A stretch of DNA of 30,235 nt from Haplomitrium mnioides (taxonomy: Eukaryota; Marchantiophyta; Haplomitriopsida; Calobryales), in NCBI GenBank assembly GCA_049999725.1, contig JBNGIS010010355.1, positions 1 to 30,235 of the forward strand, given 5' to 3'. This document shows, one piece after another, positions 22,251 through 30,235 of the stretch. Under the pieces are notes generated by a model. It was not told where the DNA came from and made no database searches. It saw nothing but the letters and a program-made list of their open reading frames with translations. Position numbers and translations under genes: made by a program. Position 1 is the stretch's first letter; each line of letters opens with the position of its first letter.

Positions 22251-23030
22251 CTAAGTGTTAATAACAAACCCTATACGCGCAAAGGGTTACAAACAACAAT
22301 AACGACTCCTAGGCATGTATAGACTCTAGTTGTACATAGGGTTCTAAGCAACAATAGCAAACCCTTTGCACGCATAGGGTTTCAAACACCAATAACGGTT
22401 TCTATGTGTACTTAAACTTTATGAGACAGTAGGGTTACAAGCAACAATAACAAACTCAATGAGCATATAGAATTACAAACAAAAATAATGACTTCTAAGC
22501 TCGTTTTGACTCGATATGTGCATAGGATTCCAAGCAACAATAATGAACCATACACGTGCTTATGGTTACAAACAAAAATAAAAATTTCTAAGCTCAGTTA
22601 GACTCTATGCGTGTATGGTTCCAAGCAACAGTAACAAACTCTATGTATACAACAAACCCTATGTATGTTTAAGGTTACAAACAACAATAATGATTCATAT
22701 GATTGCTTGGATTATATATGCATAAGGTTCCAAGCAATAATAAAAAACCCTATACATGCATAAGGTTACAAACAATAGTAATTATTCATGAGCTTACTTA
22801 GACTCTATGTGTTTATAAGGTTCCAAGCAATAACAACGAATCTTACACTCACTTAGAGTTACAAACAACAATAATGATTCTTATACTTGCTTATACTCTA
22901 TGCACGCATAGGGCTCCAAGAAACAATAACAAACCATATGTGTGTCTAATGTTACAAACAACCATAACAATCCATATGCTATTTTATATTTTACATGTGT
23001 ATTTGGTTACAAACAACAATAACAATTCTC
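22250..23030. repeat. 93-bp dimeric tandem array, about eight to nine units
   Basis: Each unit has two related parts. One contains GGTTACAAACAACAATAA (near 22284, 22470, 22563, 22672, 22763, 22856, 22949). The other contains GACTCTATGCGTGCATAGGGTTCC-like sequence (TTCCAAGC near 22525, 22617, 22725, 22818, 22911). Spacing within each series is 91-93 bp, except one step of 108-109 where a short extra segment sits. The two parts alternate at about 38 and 55 bp. The short open frame at 22874-23125 is only a translation of the array. Confidence 0.85.
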
Positions 23031-23489
23031 ATGAGTTTAAGTTGACTTCAAAAAATGTACTAAATTACAATAGACAAAGCATTTTTCTTACCTTTATCAG
23101 ACTCTTAAACAAATCTCTTCCATAATGATTTAATCTCTTTGCATATTTCACAAACATCAAAACTATTGCTTTTAAGAAATTTGACATTTGAAAAATGTGT
23201 TTTTCAATGCTTTGTAAGACAAGAGAAACTTCAAATGAAATTGAGATTTTTTTTTCAAATAAGTTGCAAAATAGTCATAAACTTATTATTTAGTAAATTT
23301 ATAGGGAAAATTATATATTTCATGAATTAGCATTTTCTTATATGGTCTTGAAAAAAAATCATCCATCCACTCATGTGCAAATACTCTTCTAGGAGATAAA
23401 TCTATCTTTTCAAAAGTGCCTCTAGAACTTAAATTCTTGAGCTTTTGTATTCTTTGGATTATATCATTCCCTATAGATAATTTTAATTT
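23031..23489. other. No recognised feature
   Basis: AT-rich. A few short open frames (such as 23139-23330 on the plus strand) look fortuitous. Confidence 0.4.
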
Positions 23490-24677
23490 GAATGCACTTC
23501 AAATATACAATGGTGCCACCAAACAAAGTAAATAGATTACCAAGGTTTGAGTCTTTTCTTTGTGTTCCCTATTGTAATGTGAAATTTTAATTCTTCATAC
23601 TTTGCCAACAGTACAATTCTATGATAGCTTTGATGAAATCTATCTTGCACAATGACAAACAACTATTTTGGCAAAACGAAACTTTTCTCAATTTCAAAAG
23701 TGATCAAAAATTGAGTTTTCTCTTCATAAAGCTCTTTGTCATGATAAAATTTTGACAAAGAATTGTCATGTAAAAGATTTACCCGTTTAAGTTTTGGCCT
23801 ACATAAAGAACTCTTATGTTTGGCGGGTTGATTTGGTCCGTATGTCAAGTTTTTTGAGACAAAGCATTATCTTCAAGATCTTTTACATCATCCAAAGTAT
23901 ATTTTAGCTTCAGATTATGCTTATTAAATTTAGGCAACAAACTTGAGTTGTAAGAGAACTTGACCAAGCCAAAAGAGAATCATCTCCAAAATGTTAAACA
24001 TATGGCAACATGTTTACCACAATAGTTAGAGCCCTTGGTGATAATTCTATAGAAATATCTTGTGATTGGAAATCATTGCCTAAACTTTCACAATAGGATT
24101 CCATTGGTTGTTTTTCTTTTCAAGATGTCACTCTAGTCATGATTTCAAGTCCAACTTGAGTAGAAGTAATAGTTCTATTGAATCTTGCCAAAGGTGATGA
24201 CATATCACAATCAAAATTAAATTGGTCTTGTAATTCCTTTCTGGAAGTTACATCAACAAATAAATTTTGACCTTGGACTTTTTCAGCTTCATTGGTTGTT
24301 GACAAAAACACGTCAACAACATTCTCAATATGGTGATGTGATTGCCACCAAGTAGTCTTTAGAGTATCACTCTTGTGCTTAGATTCCATGGGAAGAGCTC
24401 TATATCTAAAGTAATAAATTTTGGTTGGAGTATCAAAGCCCGTACACACACGAGCTCTATTATTTTGAATCCCTTGAAGGAGCAAACTTTGATTGCTTGA
24501 ATTATATGTTGGGTCCCATGGCCGCATAGAGTTGACTCCTTGATCATATGCTTGCATATGGTTCATTTTCACATAATATGGTTCATATACACATGGACTC
24601 AAGAGTTGAATGCATGTTTGGACTCTTGAGTCCACACGCGCATGGACTTTCATATTCATGCACACTATGACTCCCAA
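23490..24677 (-). pseudogene. Unidentified degenerate open frame
   Basis: The minus strand at 24677-24120 is the longest uninterrupted frame outside the copia element (185 codons; first ATG at 24659). After its TGA the same phase continues to about 23870 with only two more stops (SYCESLGNDFQSQDISIELS). A second phase is open at 23848-23663 (KFYHDKELYEEKTQFLITFE) and continues with few stops to about 23490. The first 50 or so codons translate the palindromic minisatellite (KVHARVDSRVQT) and are not evidence of a gene; the rest is non-repetitive. I do not recognise a domain. Low stop density is the only support. Confidence 0.35.
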
Positions 24678-24700
24678 GTCTATCTACGCCATGACTTTGT
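24515..24700. repeat. 24-bp palindromic minisatellite
   Basis: GGAC or TGAC cores occur at 24595, 24620, 24644, 24668 and 24692, spaced 24-25 bp, with less regular units to the left. The best unit has GGACTCTTGAGTCC followed by ACACGCGCATG. The core is an inverted repeat, GGACTC paired with GAGTCC. Confidence 0.75.
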
Positions 24701-25904
24701 TGTCTAACATTTCTTGTTTATCTTAACTTGTTTGTTCACTTTCATTTTCTAAAAGTTTTTTTTTCAGTTGCCCCACTACTTAGCAAATTTTGTTAGTGAA
24801 TATATGGATGTGAAACAAGTGTGGAGGAAATTCATCTAATTGGCTCTCTTTCAAAGTTTTGAAGGTCAAGCCAAAATATTATGTGGCTCAATGTATTTTG
24901 CACCCAAGTTCGGCCACCAAGAGTTGTGTAGTGACTATTTGACCTTCATAAAAAAAATTTAAAAAAAACAACACTAGAGCCAAAAGAAGGCTCAACCAAG
25001 AAAAAGCCAAGTATATCAAAGAAAAATAAATAAATGTAGTAGTGCATTTGTGTGTCGAACCTCCTACTCTACCTTTATCTCCTCTAAGTTCTACTACAGC
25101 AATTTCATCTTCTTTAACTTTGAGTGGCTCAAAATAAGAACTCAAGCCTCAGCCTCGGCCACATGCGCCTACATCAATGACAAAGCAATATGGTCACAAA
25201 AGAATGAGATCATTCCAAGAGAAAGATAGCAAGTTGATATTCAAACAATTGTTTAAAGAAGACAAGAACAAGATCTAGGAGTTTACAATCTAGTATTGCA
25301 GAGCTCAATAGGCAACTAGAACAATTTTTGTTGAGAGCTTTAATATGTTGAAGACTAGTATGGAGAATTGGGAGCCATTTCAAACTTGAAGATTGAATGA
25401 AGATTTTGTAGAGCTGCTTGCATAGAGATGCATACAAACAAGTATATGCATTCACTTTTATAGTAGTGGTGGATCTAAAGTGTGGTCTAGAAGACAAGTC
25501 AGAGTTTGAAATCAAGAACCATGACAAGTATAGGTATGAGATTGTCAAGGGCAATCACAATGCTACTATAAGGAACTTTTCATAACCAAGTACAAAGCAA
25601 AGATTCCAATGCTCTTGCTCTGCAACTATTATATGTATGTTGGGCTAATGCCAACAAAAGCTACATTTTGCCATTGACAATAATTGCGACGAGAGGTATT
25701 GGTTGGAAATGACATCATTCTGGAAGGTTGAGTAGTGACACCAATATTTTGTAGAGATAGAGATGATTTCATCTTAGAAGTTGAAAGGAGAATTGGTTTG
25801 AAGACTTTGGAGATTAAACCAAAGTTCACTTGTAAGAAGATTGCAATTTCTAAAGACAATTGGTTTCAGCTAGCCTTTTGCACTAGTGAATTTTGGACCC
25901 TATA
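24701..25904. other. No clear gene; possible eroded upstream part of copy B
   Basis: Fragments such as WRKFI*LALFQSFEGQAKILCG at about 24820 and RDRDDFILEVERRIGLKTLEI at about 25750 on the plus strand look protein-like but are broken. I cannot align them with copy A or name a family. The minus-strand short frames here (24888-25145, 25210-25554, 25629-25859) have no recognisable content. Confidence 0.35.
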
Positions 25905-26334
25905 ACATGTAATTTTGGAATGTCAGAGAAGAACTAGATAAAGGGTCAAAAGCCAAAGGGCAAGGCTTCTTTAAGAATGAAAGACATGAAGTGGACACCT
26001 TAGAGATTCCTTCAAGATCTTTGTGATGAGATCAAAATTTCAGTTTTGAAGAGGGTTGAGGCAAAGTAGCTATCAATCGAAGAAATGTCTTGTGAATTGA
26101 AGAGACTTAACCTTTTTGCAATTATGGTGATGTATTTTTTTTAAAGGTTTGTTTTCAAGTCCAAGAAAAGGTATGTATGGAATATCTCATCCACACGGAG
26201 GAGTAAAAAATGTCCTTTTTTTATTCAAGCTTAGAGAAACTTTTGAAAAGTTGTTTATTCTGTTTCAAACTTTTTATTTTCTTGTTTTTATTCATTGTAG
26301 TTTTTAGTTTTATCTTTATAATATTTTTTGCCTT

Positions 26335-26484
26335 GGACTTGCATGTCCAAGTGTGCATAGACCCCAAAGTCTATGCACGCTTGGACCCAACAGTCCATGC
26401 AACCATGGACTCGCAAGTCCTTTTGCGCAAACACTTGGGAGTCTACATGCACATAGACTAGCGCATCTAGACTATCGAGAGTCC
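26335..26484. repeat. 24-bp palindromic minisatellite inside copy B
   Basis: Cores with GGAC or AGAC left arms lie at 26335, 26359, 26383, 26407 and 26455, with a weaker unit at 26431: exactly 24 bp apart. Examples are GGACCCAACAGTCC and GGACTCGCAAGTCC, followed by ATGCACGC-like linkers. A final imperfect copy lies at 26469-26484. It occupies the place of the Lys-rich exon of copy A. Because 24 is a multiple of 3, the array is open in several frames and is translated in the fortuitous frame at 26210-26461. Confidence 0.9.
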
Positions 26485-26779
26485 AATTGTTTTATCAAAT
26501 TCATGGAGAGTCAAATGCACGACAACTTAAAGGGTTTGTGAAACCCCAAAATTTTACTTTAGCAATTGCCAACATTCTTTATGGTTGCAACCTTAAGGAA
26601 TGCAAGCATGATGACTTAAAGTCTTATTCAAAGGATGACAATTTTGATGTGGTGTCATCATTTGTGGTTGTAGTTACCTCAAAGTTTTGGCCTTTTGTTG
26701 TTATTCATTCTTCTCAACAGCTTGATATTGTCAAGAATGCTCTTTTGGAACTTTAATGCACTCTTAATAAGAGCATTTG

Positions 26780-26886
26780 GTGAGTAATTCTAGGAGTTTT
26801 TTTTATCATGTTTCATTGTTATGTTTATTTGTATGTAACTGTTTGGTTTATTGTTATGTCTATTCACTTTCATGTTATTGCAATAG
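26780..26886 (+). other. Putative intron 2 of copy B
   Basis: The donor GTGAGTAATT follows GCATTTG, and the acceptor TTATTGCAATAG ends at 26886. The position and both splice sites match the intron of copy A at 13338-13437. The interior is T-rich, as expected for a plant intron. Confidence 0.65.
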
Positions 26887-27340
26887 GAGCAAACCCAACA
26901 TTCATCAATCAAGTGGTCCCATCATTGCTTATGCCTATGAGTACTCGGCAATGGGGTGTTGGAAGAAGGAGGGAAAGCGAAATATATAAAGACATTTAAT
27001 GTCCAAATAGACAATATGAATGGTCAACCTTACCAATTCATACATAGTATTTTTAGTTGTTGTACAATTTTGGTCAAACTTGAACATCCAAGAGATGATG
27101 CTTCTTTGAATGTTTACCAGAAGCCACATGCTCTGTATAATTTTCCTTACTAATCATTTATCATCGGAGCACGATTGGATTTTAGATCTTTGCTCACGGT
27201 CTTAGAGCACATGCTTAGCATGTGCCCATAGATTTAATGAGAAATTGCAATCACGTGAAATATGATCAACAATATTTCAATCTATATTCCACATTGTGTA
27301 TTGACAATGAATTTTTTGCCATTAGATGTGGATGAGTCTC

Positions 27341-27835
27341 AAGTTTTTATATGAGTACCACAAAAAGCATGTTCTTCTTAGTCAGCAGGTGAGTCAAGAG
27401 ATTCAGTGGTTATTTCTAGGACAGAAAAGTCATGTCATGATTCATCGATGGGTGTAGAGGTTGAGGCTTTTCAATCTTTAAATGTAGAAGAAAGCAATTG
27501 CTCTAAAAAGAACAAGATAATTGATTAGAAGGCAGTCAAATAATGTACAATTTTTGCTCTAAAAAAACCTTTTTTTATCAAAGTTTGTTGAAGTCCATAC
27601 TAGCATATACGTCTATCTTTCAATGAATGAGCTTTTGGTAAAACAAAACATAATGTGTAAGATGTTGGCCTTGAAGTTCATCCATGCATGAGCGACATGA
27701 ATTTATTTTGATCTCTTGAGTACCAAGATGAAATTTATGAACAACAAAGTCTAAGCATGGATAAGCTTCATTAAAAAAAATTCTTATGAGTATTCAAACA
27801 AACTATAAAAAACAACAATGTCCATGTTTTCTTAG
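27341..27835. other. No recognised feature
   Basis: AT-rich stretch after copy B. On the plus strand a broken frame (SVVISRTEKSCHDSSMG at about 27400) could be the eroded C-terminus of copy B. Otherwise nothing is seen. Confidence 0.35.
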
Positions 27836-27991
27836 TCATTGTTGGCCTTGCTGCTGGGGTGCTATGATGAGAAAACAACCCACATTGTCGCAGGCACCGA
27901 AATAAGAAATTATGGGATACCTTTTGTTGGAAGGGACCAGCCCTCTGTTGGTTTGAGCGTTAAGGAGGGTCCTGGAACTGTTTCAGTTCAA
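27836..27991 (+). other. Possible exon of an unidentified gene
   Basis: After an acceptor-like CATGTTTTCTTAG the plus strand is open for 52 codons, including CYDEKTTHIVAGTEIRNYG and GLSVKEGPGTVSVQ. The open frame runs to 28060. A possible donor GTTTGT is at 27992. Base composition is richer in GC than that of the flank to the left. I cannot name the protein; a chance open frame is a real alternative. Confidence 0.3.
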
Positions 27992-28192
27992 GTTTGTGCA
28001 CTCCTGAGTCCTTGCTTTCCTATCCACTTGCAATCTGGTCTAGGTATGTCTCAGGTCTAGATAAGAGTTTTGAGGGGCAAAATAAGAGCTTTACTCCACT
28101 TTATTCTTGCGCACACCCATGTGAAGGTGGCTGGTCTATGGACTACATGAATTACAGGTCTGGTCCCTCCTTGGTACCAGGTCCAAATATGT

Positions 28193-28220
28193 GATTTCAG
28201 ATTTCCATCGCTGAAATCTG
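28193..28220. other. Short perfect inverted repeat
   Basis: CAGATTTC (28198-28205) pairs with GAAATCTG (28213-28220) around a 7-base loop, with an alternative overlapping stem using GATTTCAG. No T-run follows, so there is no evidence that it is a terminator. Confidence 0.5.
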
Positions 28221-28304
28221 TTCGTAGCCCTCGCTCTTCCTCTCTCCTATGTTGAAATCTACTTCTAAAAACAGAATTTCAAATCTATTCTATAAAACAA
28301 CAGC

Positions 28305-28306
<2 letters not shown>

Positions 28307-28383
<77 letters not shown>
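28307..28383. repeat. Compound microsatellite (AC)15 then (CT)23
   Basis: An AC run from 28307 to 28336 passes directly into a CT run ending at about 28383. Both are uninterrupted. Confidence 0.97.
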
Positions 28384-28387
<4 letters not shown>

Positions 28388-29344
28388 TTGTCTTGAGTAT
28401 TCTCACATGCTCTTTCTAACTCTATTGCAGAAATCAGAATGTCTACAAGTTAAAACCCCACACCCAAAGCTACCACAATAACAAACCAAAAAGAACCCTT
28501 TGTGCGGTGTCACCAATTCCTGAAATCAAGAATTTTCTTGATCTCTATTGTCCTCCTTTCTGGTTGGTGCTTCCCTTGGATTGCTGGTGGCTGGAGGTCC
28601 TCTTTTGATCACCTTGGTTCTTTTCTTGCCCTCGCGAGCTGCCCCTTTGCCGATCTCAGCTGCTCATCTTCAAATCAGATGGCTCCTCCAACTCCCACGA
28701 CTCAAAGCAATTGCTTGCAACCCTCAATTTCTAGCCACCCTCTTGCTCTCACCACATCCACTAGATTACACACTCTTTCATACAAGTGAGTTTCACTTCT
28801 ACCACACAAAAGATGTCTCTTGTGACTCCCTCACTAGAGAAGTGCTCCTCTTGAACATCGGTTGCACCCACACTCCACCTTGTTGCCCAATTCCCACCTC
28901 CTTACTCTTCTCTTAGGAGCACTAGAACTCTTCAAGCACACACGGAATACCACTAGAATTTAACCTTTGGCCTGGATTGCCCCAACAAATCCTTCACTCA
29001 GCAATTATGAACTCACCCTCTCTACCTCAAAAGGGGGATCCTCCCTAGTTGTCCTACCAAGTAGTGGTTGAGGCCTAGAGTTCCACAAGTCTAGTTGTTG
29101 AAGAAGTGAAAATGTGCACAAAGAAAAATTGAGGAGCAAGTCTCCTTTCACTAGCCAAAGCCCTCTGCTCATCCGCTAGAAGTAACCTCGCTAGCCAAAG
29201 TACCCTCCACACAGCCCATACTTGTCCCTTCCCTTGTTCTGCTCCCAGCTTCTCCTCCTCTCCTTGCTTCCCAACTCTCGACGGATGATAATCCCCACAA
29301 TGAGCCCTTGCATGAGGCTATACTCTGACAAAAAATGTAGCGGG
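28384..29344. other. GC-richer stretch without a recognised gene
   Basis: The open frames at 28502-28789 and 28548-28916 overlap in two phases, are rich in Leu, Pro and Ser, and match nothing I know. The sequence is CT-rich, like a leader or intron. A short duplication CTAGCCAAAG lies near 29151 and 29192. Confidence 0.4.
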
Positions 29345-29635
29345 AGAGCTCATTTAATGCCCTTGACCTTTTGCTTTGGCGACCTTCCATGCAACCATTT
29401 TTAGGCCCTAATATTAGTTACAGCCAACTAATATTACCGTCAAATTTGAAAGCCCATGACTTTTGTTTTGCAAACTCCCTCATCTAATCTTAAATCCTAA
29501 TATTAATTTCAGCCAAATTTGAAGATCCTTGATGTTTTTTGGCGAACTCCCTCAGCCAATTTTAGAGACCTCTTTTAATGCTATTGACAATTAAGGCCAT
29601 TGGTAATTTTTGGCAAATTCTGCTGCAACCGCACT
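29345..29635. repeat. Degenerate tandem repeat, three to four units of about 60-90 bp
   Basis: Units begin near 29345, 29401, 29490 and 29571. Shared words are TTTTAGGCCCTAATATTA or AATCCTAATATTA, CAGCCAA, CAAATTTGAA and TTTTGGCGAACTCCCTC. The copies are well diverged. Confidence 0.5.
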
Positions 29636-29710
29636 AAGGCCCCTTTGGCCTTTCATCCATTAGACTTAGTGGAGTTATTTTAAATTTTTTTATTTTTTTT
29701 GTTAGTGCAG

Positions 29711-29824
29711 CTCTCCCTTAGGCTACGATTTTAGAGAGGAGAGGGCCAGGCAGCTCGTTGATGATATGCAAAACTTCAACACGAGCAATGCATCCTTAGT
29801 GGCAGCTCTTTGTGAATTGTTAAG
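29711..29824 (+). other. Probable exon of an unidentified gene
   Basis: A strong acceptor (T-rich tract then TTAGTGCAG) ends at 29710 and a donor GTAGGT begins at 29825. Between them 114 bp are fully open in one phase (37 codons), reading GYDFREERARQLVDDMQNF and then NTSNASLVAALCELL. Codon content and amino-acid make-up look like a helical globular protein and differ from the AT-rich relics nearby. No partner exon could be assigned with confidence; 27836-27991 is a weak candidate. The family is not recognised. Confidence 0.5.
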
Positions 29825-29890
29825 GTAGGTGGTTATAGTGATCTTCCTACAATGCATGAATGGTTTTAGAAAGATTTTCCAGAGTTCTGT

Positions 29891-30164
29891 TGTTGTGTTG
29901 GAAAATAAGCCCATTAGCTCATGCATAGGATGTGAGGAATGTGGCAACAATCATGTAAGCAAATCTCCAATCTTCTTCTCCTTCTCTTCTCTCACTTCAT
30001 GCTCATCTCACTCATGTAATAATCATCATAATACAAAGCACAAAGGATAGGATATGCTAATCTCATAGGATTAGCACTAACCCTAATCCTAATCCTACAC
30101 TCTAATCATAGGTTAATGACTAATGATCTATTAGCCTAATCATCTTACTACATGCACTACAACA
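29891..30164 (-). repeat. 3' LTR of a minus-strand LTR retrotransposon (about 274 bp)
   Basis: Read on the minus strand, the LTR starts TGTTGTAGTGCATG right after a polypurine tract and ends CCAACACAACA, giving TGTTGT...ACAACA terminal inverted repeats. The end at 29891 could shift by 3 bases because TGT repeats there. The body of the element lies beyond the window. The element has landed just downstream of the probable exon at 29711-29824, inside what would be the next intron. Confidence 0.7.
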
Positions 30165-30173
30165 CTCCCCCTT
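30165..30173 (-). other. Polypurine tract of the minus-strand element
   Basis: The minus strand reads AAGGGGGAG followed directly by the LTR start TGTTGTAG. This is the same tract as in the copia element at 6588-6596, so this element is probably also copia-type. Confidence 0.75.
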
Positions 30174-30235
30174 GGCTATAACATGGGGAATGGTGTAGCC
30201 ACACGTAAGATGAATATAAGACCTATGATAGAAAT
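30174..30235 (-). mobile_element. 3' end of the internal region of the minus-strand element (partial)
   Basis: The last 62 bases belong to the untranslated internal part next to the polypurine tract. No coding content is visible, and the element continues outside the window. Confidence 0.55.

Larger units (their letters stand above)
25905..27340 (+). pseudogene. Unidentified spliced gene, degenerate copy B (inverted relative to copy A)
   Basis: Plus-strand relic with the motif order of copy A: KASLRMKDMKWTP (about 25960-26000), LKRVEAK*LSIEEM (26040-26082), MEYLIHTEE and FFYSSLE (about 26175-26240), QLKGFVKP (about 26524), KECKHDDLKSYSKDD (about 26596), GKAKYIKTFNVQI (about 26962), KLEHPRDDASLN (about 27077) and YDQQYFNLYSTL...DNEFFAIR (about 27260-27330). 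Stops differ between the copies. Copy B keeps DMKWTP followed by a stop, whereas copy A has a stop at that Trp and keeps the next codon. The Lys-rich exon of copy A is missing here, and its place is taken by a palindromic array. 26487-26756 is an open exon-like frame. Function is unknown. Confidence 0.6.

Noticed and set aside
22250-23030. CRISPR-like regular repeats at 93 bp
   Set aside because: The whole unit is repeated and diverged, with no unique spacers. It is a tandem satellite.
22874-23125. Plus-strand 83-codon frame
   Set aside because: It is mostly a translation of the 93-bp array.
26210-26461. Plus-strand 83-codon frame as a membrane protein
   Set aside because: Its hydrophobic start is the T-rich intron of copy B and its end is the translated 24-bp array.
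28502-28916. Two overlapping Leu/Pro/Ser-rich frames as a gene
   Set aside because: Overlapping phases, low complexity, no motif and no splice context.
30088-30112. Telomere-like CCCTAATCCTAATCC within the minus-strand LTR
   Set aside because: Only a few imperfect copies of TAATCC inside the LTR, and not the plant telomere heptamer.

Overview
The window looks like nuclear DNA of a land plant with a large, repeat-rich genome. It is AT-rich and full of old LTR retrotransposon relics, minisatellites and microsatellites, and it has GT-AG introns of about 100 bp. A gymnosperm is possible but cannot be settled from sequence alone. I found no intact long gene, no rRNA, no tRNA and no CRISPR array.

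Layout. Positions 1-6719 hold most of a plus-strand Ty1/copia-type retrotransposon: a leader, a gag-pol frame at 1139-6145 kept in one phase but broken by seven stop codons, a polypurine tract, and a short candidate 3' LTR (6597-6719). The reverse transcriptase is split by an in-frame insert (about 4439-4960) whose DNA is a quasi-palindromic tandem array encoding GPxV peptides. A 95-bp tandem array (6720-7410) abuts the LTR. Positions 9880-11590 hold a decayed Ty3/gypsy pol (RT, RNase H, integrase), and 17980-18910 a decayed gag with a damaged zinc knuckle. An (AT)40 microsatellite lies at 12500.

An unidentified spliced coding family is present twice in inverted orientation: minus strand at 12590-14743 and plus strand at 25905-27340. 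The copies share protein motifs, an intron position and alignable DNA, and one copy keeps codons that are stops in the other. Three more minus-strand coding relics (8057-8680, 20058-21267, 23490-24677) have fewer stops than expected but no family I can name.

Minisatellites based on a 24-25 bp unit with GGAC...GTCC arms occur at 19480-19710, 24515-24700 and 26335-26484; a 93-bp array at about 22250-23030 carries a related core. The right end is richer in GC. It has two possible exons (27836-27991 and, better, 29711-29824), a compound AC/CT microsatellite, and at 29891-30164 the 3' LTR of a minus-strand element whose body lies beyond the window.

Nothing here shows genes acting together in a pathway. 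The content is mobile-element wreckage, satellite-like arrays and perhaps the edge of a host gene.
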